Assembly: GCF_004217315.1 (NCBI RefSeq)
Contig: NZ_SGWR01000003.1
Location: forward strand, 186,001-250,000
DNA: 64,000 nt
Reading direction: 5' to 3'
DNA from: Corticibacter populi
GTDB lineage: Bacteria > Pseudomonadota > Gammaproteobacteria > Burkholderiales > Burkholderiaceae_C
Shown here: positions 1 to 7,411 of the stretch, piece by piece
How the letters are laid out: each line of letters starts with the position of its first letter
Numbering within the stretch: position 1 is the first letter of the stretch
The notes under the pieces: generated by a model
The model's database searches: none
Told to the model about the DNA's origin: nothing
The model's input: the letters and a program-made list of their open reading frames with translations, nothing else
Made by a program: the position numbers and the translations under genes

Positions 1-2
1 TC

Positions 3-710
3 AACGTGTGGGTCAACGGCGAGAGCGCCTGGCTTGATATGCGGTCCTGGGATGGTGTTGCCCAGCCTGGCCTGACGACCGATCAGATTCCGGCAGGAAC
101 GCCCGTGTGGATGGGCTTGGACCTCGCGCAAAAGAAGGATTTTGCAGCGCTCGCCATTGTCTGGCAGCGCGCTGGCATGTGGCATGTGTGCATACGTCTG
201 TACCTCAACGAATTTGCGGTCAAGGAAAGTCCGAATGCCTATCTGAGCGGTTGGGCGCGAGAGGGCCACGTCACCGTCACGGATGGCAACGTCACCGACT
301 TCGATGTGATTGCAGCGGATATGCGCACGCTGTGCCGCCAACACGACGTGCAAGAGATCGCCTATGACCCGGCGCTGTCGGCCTACTTCGCGGGCAAGCT
401 CGTGGAGGAAGGTTTGCCGTTGGTCGAGATCCAGCAGCGCGCCATGTTCTTCACGCAACCTGTGCTGCAGGTCGAGAACCTGGTCCTGGAAAAGAAGCTC
501 CGGCACGACGCCAACCCGGCCATGGCCTGGATGGTCAGCAACACCGTCGTCAAGGTCAGCAAATTCAATGAGCTGCGGCACCCGACGAAAGAGCGCGAGG
601 AGAACAAGATCGATGGAGTCCTCGCCATGTTCATGGCCCTGGGGCGCGCATTGTCGCCGCAGGCCAAAACCGAATCAGTCTACGAAACACGCGGCATGCG
701 CTTCCTGTAG
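3..710 (+). CDS. Phage terminase large subunit, C-terminal part (cut by window start)
   Basis: This is the end of the large terminase, the motor-nuclease that cuts concatemeric phage DNA and packages it into the prohead. The frame is open from the window edge, so the gene begins upstream and the N-terminal ATPase is not visible. What remains, about 236 residues, is the RNase H-like nuclease domain. The acidic residues expected of it are in MGLDLAQKKDFAAL, in IAYDPALSAYF and in the closing NKIDGVLAMFMALG motif. The portal gene follows after 8 bp, which is the standard order in HK97-like head modules. The family assignment is strong; the subfamily is not determined. Confidence 0.9.
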   Translation, partial: NVWVNGESAWLDMRSWDGVAQPGLTTDQIPAGTPVWMGLDLAQKKDFAALAIVWQRAGMWHVCIRLYLNEFAVKESPNAYLSGWAREGHVTVTDGNVTDFDVIAADMRTLCRQHDVQEIAYDPALSAYFAGKLVEEGLPLVEIQQRAMFFTQPVLQVENLVLEKKLRHDANPAMAWMVSNTVVKVSKFNELRHPTKEREENKIDGVLAMFMALGRALSPQAKTESVYETRGMRFL

Positions 711-718
711 GGCAAGAA

Positions 719-1978
719 ATGGGATTCTTCGACAAACTGTTCCGAGGCCGTGATGCCCCGGAGGCCCTGGCGCGCCCGCAGGCGGCAACCGGTCCAGGTT
801 CGACCGGGCAGGTCTTCAATGGCCTGGACGACCCGGAGCTGTTGGAGTTCATCCGGCGCGGCCAATCCAGCAGCAGCTCCATTCGAATGCTGCGCAACAT
901 GGCGGCTCTGCGGTGCCTGTCGCTGATCAGCAATGGTCTGGGCATGCTGCCCACCAACCTGTATCACGCGGGCGAGGAAAAACGGGTGGCCACGGATCAT
1001 CCGGCCCACAGGCTGCTGCGGCTCAAGCCGAACCCATGGCAGACACCGATGGAGTTCAAAAGCCAGATGCAACTGCTTCTGGAGAGCGAGGGCAATGCCT
1101 ATGCCCGCATCATTCGCGCGGCTGGCCGGCCGATCCATTTGATCCCGTTCGAGCGTGGCCGCGTGCAGGCCAAGCTCGGCAGCAACTGGCGCATGCAGTA
1201 CCAATGCACCACTGAGCACGGCGGCCAGTTGACGTTGGATCAGGAGGATATGTTCCACGTCCGTGATATGTCTCTCGATGGAGTGGAGGGCATCTCGCGC
1301 CGGCGCCTCTCGAAAGAAGTGTTCGAGCTGGCAGACCAGGCCGGCCGCGCGGCCCGAAACGTGTTCCGCACGGGCGTGATGGCCGGCGGTGCGTTGGAAG
1401 TCCCGCAGGCCCTTTCGGACCAGGCATATTCCCGCCTGAAGGAGTCGTTGGCCTACGAATACAGCGGCGCTGATAACGCCAACAAATGGATGATCGCCGA
1501 GGAAGGGGCCAAGGCCAATAAATTCACCTCGACGCCTGCTGAGGCGCAGCAGGTTGAGACCCGCAACCATCAGATCGAGGAGGTGGCCCGGCTCTACGGC
1601 GTGCCCCGGCCGCTGCTGATGATGGATGACACGAGCTGGGGCAGCGGCATCGAGCAGCTGGCCATCTTCTTCGTGCAGTACACCCTGGCGCCGCGCTTCG
1701 TGGCTTGGGAGCAGGCGGCCGCGCGGTCGCTGTTGACCGATCGGGAGCTGGGGCACTACTACTACAAGTTCAACGAGCGGGCGCTGATGCGCGGCACGCT
1801 CAAGGACCAGGCCGACTATTTCGCCAAGGCCTTGGGTGCTGGTGGCCATCAGCCATGGCACACGGCCAACGAGGTGCGCGACCTGGCCGACTACCCGGCC
1901 GACCCGAATGCCAAGTTCGACACCTTGGGCGAACCCACCGGAAAGAAAGCAAGCAATGAGTCTGAAAAAACTACCTGA
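719..1978 (+). CDS. Phage portal protein, HK97 family
   Basis: Portal subunit of 419 residues. Portal proteins form the dodecameric ring at one head vertex through which DNA passes and to which the tail attaches. The length and the stretches EEVARLYGVPRPLLMMDD and WGSGIEQLAIFFVQYTLAP are typical of the HK97-type family. It sits between terminase and the prohead protease, and its last 23 bp overlap the protease gene, which suggests translational coupling. Start ATG follows the terminase stop by 8 bp. Confidence 0.93.
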   Translation: MGFFDKLFRGRDAPEALARPQAATGPGSTGQVFNGLDDPELLEFIRRGQSSSSSIRMLRNMAALRCLSLISNGLGMLPTNLYHAGEEKRVATDHPAHRLLRLKPNPWQTPMEFKSQMQLLLESEGNAYARIIRAAGRPIHLIPFERGRVQAKLGSNWRMQYQCTTEHGGQLTLDQEDMFHVRDMSLDGVEGISRRRLSKEVFELADQAGRAARNVFRTGVMAGGALEVPQALSDQAYSRLKESLAYEYSGADNANKWMIAEEGAKANKFTSTPAEAQQVETRNHQIEEVARLYGVPRPLLMMDDTSWGSGIEQLAIFFVQYTLAPRFVAWEQAAARSLLTDRELGHYYYKFNERALMRGTLKDQADYFAKALGAGGHQPWHTANEVRDLADYPADPNAKFDTLGEPTGKKASNESEKTT

Positions 1979-2807
1979 GCTGCAGGCTGCCACGCGCGGC
2001 CAGATCCAGTCGTTCGTCTCGCCGAGTGCGCTGGCCCGGTGGGCGCCCGGCATCCATGCCGCTGCCGGCGATTCGGCCGACAACACCATCAGCATCCTCG
2101 ACGTGATCGGCGAGGACTGGTGGACGGGCGAGGGCGTCACATCCAAGCGGATTGCCGGTGCGCTACGGGCCATTGGCGAGCGCGATGTGATCGTCAACAT
2201 CAACAGCCCAGGCGGCGATATGTTCGAGGGCGTGGCCATCTACAACATGCTGCGCGAGCATGCCGGGCGCGTTACCGTCAACATCCTTGGGCTTGCTGCA
2301 AGCGCGGCATCCATCATCGCCATGGCGGGCGACGAGATCCGCATCGGCCGGCCCTCGTTCCTGATGATCCATAACTGCTGGTGCCTGGCGGCCGGCAATC
2401 GCCACGATTTTGCCGAGCTGAGCGAGCAGATGGAGCCGTTCGACGCCGCGATGGCCGACGTGTACCAGGCCCGCACCTCCATCGACCTCCAGCGCATCCA
2501 GACCTTGATGGACAAAGAGAGCTGGATCGGCGGCTCGGCCGCGGTGGCCGATGGCTGGGCCGATGCGCTGCTGGGCGATGACGCCATTGCCAGCGATGGT
2601 GACGGTGCCAAGGCTGCTGCCATCCGGCGCATCGAGGCCGCCTTGCGTGCCAGCGGCATGCCGCGCAGCGAGGCCCAGCGCCTTTTGTCTGATTTCAAGT
2701 CCGGCCTGAGTGATTCGGCCGGCAACCTGGGCGGCCTGAGCGATTCGGCTGCGCAAACCGAAGCGGTGTCCGCACTGCAGTCCCTCATCCAAGCCATGAA
2801 AGTTTGA
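1956..2807 (+). CDS. Prohead maturation protease, ClpP-like (S14/S49 type)
   Basis: Serine protease of 283 residues expected to cleave the scaffolding part of the capsid protein during head maturation. A ClpP fold is shown by VNINSPGGDMFEGVAIYNML (oxyanion glycine region), by LAASAASIIAMAGDEI with the likely catalytic serine, and by FLMIHNCW with the likely histidine. The open frame extends upstream to 1836, but the ATG at 1956 has a purine-rich GAAAGAAAG just before it and starts at the normal place inside the portal gene. The C-terminal 70 residues after the ClpP core are alanine and serine rich. Confidence 0.9.
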   Translation: MSLKKLPELQAATRGQIQSFVSPSALARWAPGIHAAAGDSADNTISILDVIGEDWWTGEGVTSKRIAGALRAIGERDVIVNINSPGGDMFEGVAIYNMLREHAGRVTVNILGLAASAASIIAMAGDEIRIGRPSFLMIHNCWCLAAGNRHDFAELSEQMEPFDAAMADVYQARTSIDLQRIQTLMDKESWIGGSAAVADGWADALLGDDAIASDGDGAKAAAIRRIEAALRASGMPRSEAQRLLSDFKSGLSDSAGNLGGLSDSAAQTEAVSALQSLIQAMKV

Positions 2808-2809
2808 CC

Positions 2810-3988
2810 ATGCCCGGAATCAATGAAACCATCGCGGAACTCAACCGCGCATTCGAGGCCTTCAAGACCGCCAATGAACAGCGCCTCGCCGCAATCGAAA
2901 AGGGCGGCAGCACCACCGATCTGAATGCCAAGATCGAGGCCGCGAACAAGGACATCGACCGCCTGCAGAAGGAGGTCGAGGACGCACACACCAAGCTCGC
3001 GGCCAGCCAGCACGGCCAGCCCGGCGCCGGCCTGCGCGACAAGGAATACACCGCCGCATTCGGCGCGCACATGCGCAAGGGCGACGTGCAGGCAGCTCTC
3101 AACAAGGGCTCGGACGAAAATGGCGGCTATCTCACTCCTGTGGAGTGGGACCGTACCATCACCGACCGCCTGCGCGACGAATCGCCCATGCGCGAGCTGG
3201 CCCAAGTGATCACCGTCAGCAAGGCCGGTTTCACCAAGCTGTTCAACCTCGGCGGCACCGGCAGCGGCTGGGTGGGCGAGACGGAAGCGCGTCCGCAGAC
3301 TGGCACGCCGACACTGGCGTCTCTGTCCTTTGGGCATGGCGAGATCTATGCCAACCCCGGCGCATCGCAGCAGATCCTCGATGATGCCGAGATCGACATC
3401 GAGGCGTGGCTGGCCGATGAGGTGCAAGCCGAATTTGCCGAGCAGGAATCCGCAGCATTCATCTCCGGCAATGGCACCAACAAGCCGTTCGGCATCCTGA
3501 CTTACGTCACCGGTGGCGCGAATGCGGCCAAGCATCCGTTTGGCGCCATCCCGGCGATTCCCAGCGGTGCGGCGGCAACCATCTCGTCTGACTCGATGCT
3601 GGACCTGATCTACCGCCTCAAGAAGAAGTACCGCCAGAGCGCCCGGTTCCTGACCAACAACCTGACCATTGCGCTGTTGCGCAAGCTCAAGGACGGCCAG
3701 GGCAACTACCTCTGGCAGCCCAGTGCGCAGGCCGGGCAGCCCGCCACCTTCCACGGCTATGGCATCAGCGAGGACGAAAACATGCCCGACGTGGCGCCCA
3801 ATGCCATCCCGGTGCTGTTCGGCGATTTCCGCCGCACCTACCTGATCATCGACCGCATGGGTGTGCGTGTGCTGCGCGATCCGTACACGGCCAAGCCCAA
3901 TGTGCTGTTCTACACCACCAAGCGCGTGGGCGGCGGTGTGCAGAACCCCGAGGCCATGCTTGCCCTGCAGGTGGCTGTGGCGCCGTGA
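2810..3988 (+). CDS. Major capsid protein, HK97 fold
   Basis: Major head protein of 392 residues. Residues 1 to about 75 are charged and heptad-like (IAELNRAFEAF, KDIDRLQKEVEDAHTKL), the usual coiled-coil delta domain that acts as built-in scaffold and is removed by the upstream protease. The rest is an HK97-type shell domain, with GGYLTPVEWDRTITDRL at the E-loop and N-arm border and the C-terminal AKPNVLFYTTKRVGGGVQNP. The ATG at 2810 lies 2 bp after the protease stop; a TTG two codons upstream is less likely. Confidence 0.93.
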   Translation: MPGINETIAELNRAFEAFKTANEQRLAAIEKGGSTTDLNAKIEAANKDIDRLQKEVEDAHTKLAASQHGQPGAGLRDKEYTAAFGAHMRKGDVQAALNKGSDENGGYLTPVEWDRTITDRLRDESPMRELAQVITVSKAGFTKLFNLGGTGSGWVGETEARPQTGTPTLASLSFGHGEIYANPGASQQILDDAEIDIEAWLADEVQAEFAEQESAAFISGNGTNKPFGILTYVTGGANAAKHPFGAIPAIPSGAAATISSDSMLDLIYRLKKKYRQSARFLTNNLTIALLRKLKDGQGNYLWQPSAQAGQPATFHGYGISEDENMPDVAPNAIPVLFGDFRRTYLIIDRMGVRVLRDPYTAKPNVLFYTTKRVGGGVQNPEAMLALQVAVAP

Positions 3989-4123
3989 TCTTGTTTTGAT
4001 GGTGAAGGCGAGAGCCTGACGGAGTTCCTGCCCTGTTCGCTTTGAGCGGCAGACCGATGCGCCCGCAAGGGCTGGCAGAGCGGCAGGCATCATCAGCCAT
4101 GTTTCTGGTCGAGAGGATCCAAT

Positions 4124-4363
4124 ATGAAATTCATTAAGCCTTTTCGCGGCGTGCCCAAGGGCGAGATCTATCCGAAGTGGTACAAGGCCGGCGAGGATTG
4201 CCCTGCCGAACTGGAGACTGCTGCCATTGATACCGGCGCGGTCAAGACCAAGGCCAGGCAGCAACCCGGCGCTCAACCTTTGCTGGGCGTGGATGGCGAT
4301 CCTGCCGCCACCGGTGCTACTGATCCCGCTGCTGGCGGCGCTCCGGAGACTCCCCTGCAATGA
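4124..4363 (+). CDS. Small phage protein of unknown function in the head module
   Basis: A 79-residue protein that I do not recognise. The first half has a compact, basic and aromatic composition (FIKPFRGVPKGEIYPKWYKAGEDCP), whereas the second half is low complexity, rich in Ala, Gly, Pro and Thr. An AGAGGA ribosome binding site lies about 7 bases before the ATG. Its last four bases overlap the start of the connector gene (ATGA). Position between capsid and connector genes fits a head decoration or small accessory head protein, but nothing in the sequence proves it. Confidence 0.6.
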   Translation: MKFIKPFRGVPKGEIYPKWYKAGEDCPAELETAAIDTGAVKTKARQQPGAQPLLGVDGDPAATGATDPAAGGAPETPLQ

Positions 4364-4689
4364 GTAATCCGACGCAGCCGACCGTGGAGGAGGCGTTGTT
4401 GCGCCTGCGGCTGGATGCGGATCTTGTCGACGATGTCGCCAATGCCATTCCGCAGGCCCGTGCCCAGGTGGAGAGTTATCTCAAAGGGCCGTTGTGTGCG
4501 GACGCCGAGGCAGTGGCTGCGGCGATTGCCGCCGGTAGCCGCAATGCCACTCTTTGCACGCCGGACGTGATTGCTGCGCAATTGCTGTTTGTGGATGTGC
4601 TGGTCGGCTCCAATGACATCCAGGCGCAGGAATCCAAGCGCACCGCCGCCTACGCCATGCTCAAACCCCTGCGCTACATGGGAATCTAG
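4360..4689 (+). CDS. Head-tail connector protein, gp6-like
   Basis: A 109-residue, mostly helical protein resembling the HK97 gp6-like connectors that form a ring below the portal. The usual features are an N-terminal VEEALLRLRLDAD helix, a central helix ending in AAQLLFVDVLVGSNDI, and a C-terminal MLKPLRYMGI that matches the family ending of arginine and hydrophobic residues. It starts at an ATGA overlap with the preceding small gene and is followed by the head-closure gene after 4 bp. Confidence 0.72.
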   Translation: MSNPTQPTVEEALLRLRLDADLVDDVANAIPQARAQVESYLKGPLCADAEAVAAAIAAGSRNATLCTPDVIAAQLLFVDVLVGSNDIQAQESKRTAAYAMLKPLRYMGI

Positions 4690-4693
4690 ACGT

Positions 4694-5023
4694 ATGCACT
4701 CGCAGCAATTTCCGCATCGCGTGCAGTTGCAGCGTCGTCCGCCCGGTGGCTCGATGGGGCACCCGTCCACCACCTGGGAGGATGTGGGTCTGCCCATCTA
4801 CGCCAACATCCGCTATGGCACCGGCAGCGAGGCGATCCGGGCCGGCCAGGTGGTCAGCCAGGCCAAGGCCAGCATCCGCGTGCGGTGGCGCACCGGTATC
4901 ACGGCGGCCATGCGTGTGACGCATCAAGGCGTGGCCTACAAGATTCTGGTCGTGTTGCCTGACATGGAGCGCCGCCGGCATGTTGATCTGGTTTGTGAGG
5001 TGATGGGCGATGGCAAGGCGTAG
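4694..5023 (+). CDS. Head-tail adaptor (head closure) protein
   Basis: A 109-residue protein of the SPP1 gp16-like head-closure family. These are small beta-barrels that plug the connector and give the tail a docking surface. Support comes from the N-terminal FPHRVQLQRRPPG with a following TTWEDVGLPIYANIRY, the layout usual for this family, and from the position after the gp6-like gene. The open frame continues upstream to 4571 inside the connector gene; the ATG at 4694 gives the expected length. The last 14 bp overlap the next gene. Confidence 0.72.
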   Translation: MHSQQFPHRVQLQRRPPGGSMGHPSTTWEDVGLPIYANIRYGTGSEAIRAGQVVSQAKASIRVRWRTGITAAMRVTHQGVAYKILVVLPDMERRRHVDLVCEVMGDGKA

Positions 5024-5591
5024 GCGTTGGAGTGACCCGAAAACATTGACAGGGGCTAGTTCGGTCGATCTATCGGTGGATATGTCAGGCTTGGATAGCC
5101 TGTTGGATGATCTAGCCGAAGAAGCTGAATCTGCCGCTAGACCTGCCGCGCAGGCCGCTGCCCAGGTCTTTTATGACCGGATGAAATCTAATGTGGGACG
5201 CCTTGGACATGTGAAAGGTAAGTTGGCAAAGGCCATCTATCAGGCTTATTCCGAGAGCAATAGTGAAGATGGACTCGCGGTTTATCACATCAGCTGGAGG
5301 GCTCAGAAAGCACCTCATGCAGGACTTGTTGAGTATGGCCACTGGCAACGCTATCAGGTTGTGCAGACCGAGAAGGGCTGGAGGACGCTGGTGCGCCCCG
5401 AGATGCGCGGCAAGCCCAAGCCCAAGCGCCGTGCATCTCAGGCAGAAAAGGATGCCTACTACATGCCACGCCCAGGCGGCCCCGTCTACGTGCCCGGCAA
5501 GGCCTTTGCGCGTGGTGCCCTGCAGGAGGCCGAGAAAGCGCGCCAGGCGGCCGCTGCGGTGCTGCTGCAGCGGATTGCGGAGGTTACGTGA
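5010..5591 (+). CDS. Tail completion protein, HK97 gp10 family
   Basis: A 193-residue protein of the HK97 gp10 type, thought to form the tail terminator or head-tail junction. Recognisable parts are the helical ARPAAQAAAQVFYDRMKSNV, the segment WRAQKAPHAGLVEYGHW around the conserved HAGLVEYG motif, and a C-terminal GKAFARGALQEAEKA. The first 300 bases look less GC-rich than the neighbours (for example 5041 to 5300), which may mark a recombination patch in an otherwise uniform late operon. Start overlaps the upstream gene by 14 bp. Confidence 0.78.
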   Translation: MARRRRWSDPKTLTGASSVDLSVDMSGLDSLLDDLAEEAESAARPAAQAAAQVFYDRMKSNVGRLGHVKGKLAKAIYQAYSESNSEDGLAVYHISWRAQKAPHAGLVEYGHWQRYQVVQTEKGWRTLVRPEMRGKPKPKRRASQAEKDAYYMPRPGGPVYVPGKAFARGALQEAEKARQAAAAVLLQRIAEVT

Positions 5592-5932
5592 TGGACCAGA
5601 TACTGCATGACGCGATTGCTGCGGTAATTCCGGCGACCTTTGCCACCGTGGCGCCGCCCAACTCGCCGCTGCCATATGCCATCTGGCAGCGCATTGGCGG
5701 CGATCCCGGCGAGTACCTGGACAACGAGCCGCCCCAGGTCGAGCATGCCCTGGTGCAGGTGACGGTGTTCGGGCTCGACACGGCCAGCATCAAACTGTTG
5801 GTGCATCAGCTGACGGCCGCTCTGCGCGAGCATGACTACCTGATCGTGAGCCCCGATGGTGGGTTCCGCGATGACTACGACTCCGACATGGAGCTTTTTT
5901 CCGCCGCCCAGGATTACAACGTCCGGTGGTGA
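5591..5932 (+). CDS. Tail completion protein, DUF3168-like
   Basis: A 113-residue protein matching the general pattern of DUF3168 / gp17-type tail terminators: an N-terminal helix, the PYAIWQRIGGDPG segment, the central VEHALVQVTVFGLDTASIKLLVHQLTAAL region and a short acidic C-terminus. The ATG at 5591 overlaps the preceding stop by one base (TGATG); the GTG one codon earlier is a less likely start. It is the last gene before an intrinsic terminator and the tail tube gene. Confidence 0.7.
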   Translation: MDQILHDAIAAVIPATFATVAPPNSPLPYAIWQRIGGDPGEYLDNEPPQVEHALVQVTVFGLDTASIKLLVHQLTAALREHDYLIVSPDGGFRDDYDSDMELFSAAQDYNVRW

Positions 5933-5960
5933 TCAACGCCCGCTAGGGCATATCCGCACG

Positions 5961-5995
5961 CCGCCATGGGCAACCCTGGCGGCTTTTTGTTTTTG
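5961..5995 (+). terminator. Intrinsic terminator between tail-completion and tail tube genes
   Basis: The hairpin arms CCGCCA and TGGCGG are extended inside by GGG and CCC around a CAA loop, and are followed by CTTTTTGTTTTT. This is a convincing Rho-independent terminator within a co-directional late gene row. Confidence 0.75.
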
Positions 5996-6012
5996 CAACC
6001 GAGGAAAATCCC

Positions 6013-6678
6013 ATGCGCAAAGTCCCCCTGCCCAATGGCGCCAAGCTGTACCTGGCCACCGCGCTGGGCGAGGCCCTGGCCTATGGTCCGGCATCCAATG
6101 CAGCCGAGGTGGTCATCACCATCGCCAGCGCCCTGCAGGCCAATGATCTCGTCATCATCGACAGTGACGATTACTGGCCCGAGCTGACCGGCCGCGTGGC
6201 CCGTGTCAAGACCGCTGCCGAGAACAGCATCACGCTCGCCGGCGTCAATACCAGCAACCTGGACAAGTTCCCGGCCGGCGGCCAGATCAGCCTGATTCCG
6301 CTGCTGGCCGACCCGAGCTGGCAGCGCCTGCCCTACATCCCCAGTTTTGCCACCAGCGGCGGCGAGCTGCAGACCGGCTCCAGCAGCTATCTCGACCTGG
6401 ATGATGCTGTTGAGTATGCCAACGGCCGCAGTGCCCGCCGACTCGAATACACGGTGAGCTGGAAAGAGGGTAGCGCCGGCCGTCAGGCGCTGATCGACGC
6501 CAATGGCGATGATGTGGCGGTGCACCGACTGGTCTACAAGGATGGCACGGCCACTTATTACGTGGGCCACTTGGCCTATGACGATGCGCCCAGCACCACC
6601 CGCGACGAGGAGATGGTCACAACCTCCACCGTGTTGCTGCGGCATGCGCCGAGCTTCATCGGCAGGGCACTGCCATGA
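6013..6678 (+). CDS. Major tail tube protein
   Basis: A 221-residue protein in the position of the tail tube gene: after tail completion and before the tail chaperones. The beta-rich sequence with TGSSSYLDLDDAVEYANGRS and RRLEYTVSWKEGSAGRQAL fits tail tube proteins of the lambda gpV / TTP type. Copies of it stack into the hollow tail shaft whose length the tape measure sets. Its gene has its own leader after a terminator at 5961, with GAGGAAAA just before the ATG, which fits the need for large amounts of this protein. Confidence 0.78.
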   Translation: MRKVPLPNGAKLYLATALGEALAYGPASNAAEVVITIASALQANDLVIIDSDDYWPELTGRVARVKTAAENSITLAGVNTSNLDKFPAGGQISLIPLLADPSWQRLPYIPSFATSGGELQTGSSSYLDLDDAVEYANGRSARRLEYTVSWKEGSAGRQALIDANGDDVAVHRLVYKDGTATYYVGHLAYDDAPSTTRDEEMVTTSTVLLRHAPSFIGRALP

Positions 6679-7079
6679 GCGACGGCAAGCAGATCGCCCG
6701 CACCGTCCGCCTGGGTCAGCGCCCGGCCAATATCAATGATGTCGTCAGGTTCGTCGACGTCGATGGGGCCGAGCTACTGCTGCCTGCCACGTTTCGCTAT
6801 CGCACGCTGACCGAGTTCGGCGGCCTGCTCGATGAGGTATTCGGGGCGGTGCTGGAGACCCCTGTCGATGAGCAGGGCCGCATGTCCAGCAAGATCCAGC
6901 AGCGGCAGCGCGTGCAGCTCAACGGGCAATACCTGTTTGCCATCCTGGCGGACTGGGGGCTGGATGTGCCGCTGACGATAGCGGCGTGCATCCAGCTCGC
7001 CGATGAGCTGCCGGCCGCTGCCCAGGCGCTGATGGACCGTTACCGGCAGCTCATCACCGAGGGCCGACTGGGAAACTGA
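6675..7079 (+). CDS. Tail assembly chaperone, gpG-like (unshifted product)
   Basis: A 134-residue protein filling the role of lambda gpG, which coats the tape measure protein during tail assembly. It overlaps the tail tube stop by 4 bp (ATGA). Its last codons are CTG GGA AAC TGA, so the heptamer G GGA AAC sits directly before the stop and allows a -1 shift into the next reading frame. The family identity comes mainly from position, length and this frameshift; the sequence itself is only weakly diagnostic. Confidence 0.78.
   Translation: MSDGKQIARTVRLGQRPANINDVVRFVDVDGAELLLPATFRYRTLTEFGGLLDEVFGAVLETPVDEQGRMSSKIQQRQRVQLNGQYLFAILADWGLDVPLTIAACIQLADELPAAAQALMDRYRQLITEGRLGN
7070..7076 (+). promoter_or_regulatory. 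Slippery heptamer GGGAAAC for programmed -1 frameshift
   Basis: The heptamer is in the correct register (G GGA AAC in the zero frame) and fits the X XXY YYZ rule; lambda uses GGGAAAG at the same place. The zero-frame stop TGA follows at once at 7077. A -1 slip makes the ribosome read CTG ATT GCG onward into the frame that ends at 7396. Confidence 0.82.
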
Positions 7080-7396
7080 TTGCGGCGGCCCAGGCGCGCT
7101 ATGTCCGCCTGCCTGATACCGCCTATCTGCGCGAATGGGGCATGCCGGCGGATGCTTATGCCGACATGTGCCGTGCCGAGGTGTGGCCCGAAAACTGGGA
7201 TGCATGGTGCTTGTTTGATGCGCTGTCAACGCAATGGCGGGCAGGCCCTGGCGGCGTTATTGGCCTCGATTACGGGGTGCTGGCCGAGGAGCTGCGGCTG
7301 CGCGAGATCCCGGCTGATCAGCATGCCCAGTTGCGGTCCGACATCCGCGTGATGGAGGCCGCCGCACTCGACTCCCTGTATGACGACAATGATTGA
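7076..7396 (+). CDS. Tail assembly chaperone extension, gpT-like (DUF1799), made by -1 frameshift
   Basis: This 106-residue segment has no convincing start at its 5' end, because the frame is open straight through the end of the upstream gene. Read after a -1 slip at GGGAAAC it gives a fusion of 240 residues (6675 to 7396). Its sequence, with LREWGMPADAYADM and EVWPENWDAWCLF, resembles the DUF1799 family, the T part of gpGT analogues. The fusion is expected to recruit tail tube subunits to the tape measure. An internal ATG at 7142 lacks a clear ribosome binding site. Confidence 0.8.
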   Translation: MIAAAQARYVRLPDTAYLREWGMPADAYADMCRAEVWPENWDAWCLFDALSTQWRAGPGGVIGLDYGVLAEELRLREIPADQHAQLRSDIRVMEAAALDSLYDDND

Positions 7397-7411
7397 TTGA
7401 GGCAGACCAGC

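Noticed and set aside
680-2239. Long leftward open frame opposite the portal and protease genes
   Set aside because: High GC gives long antisense frames. Its residues are a mirror of the portal codons, and it has no known motif or ribosome binding site.
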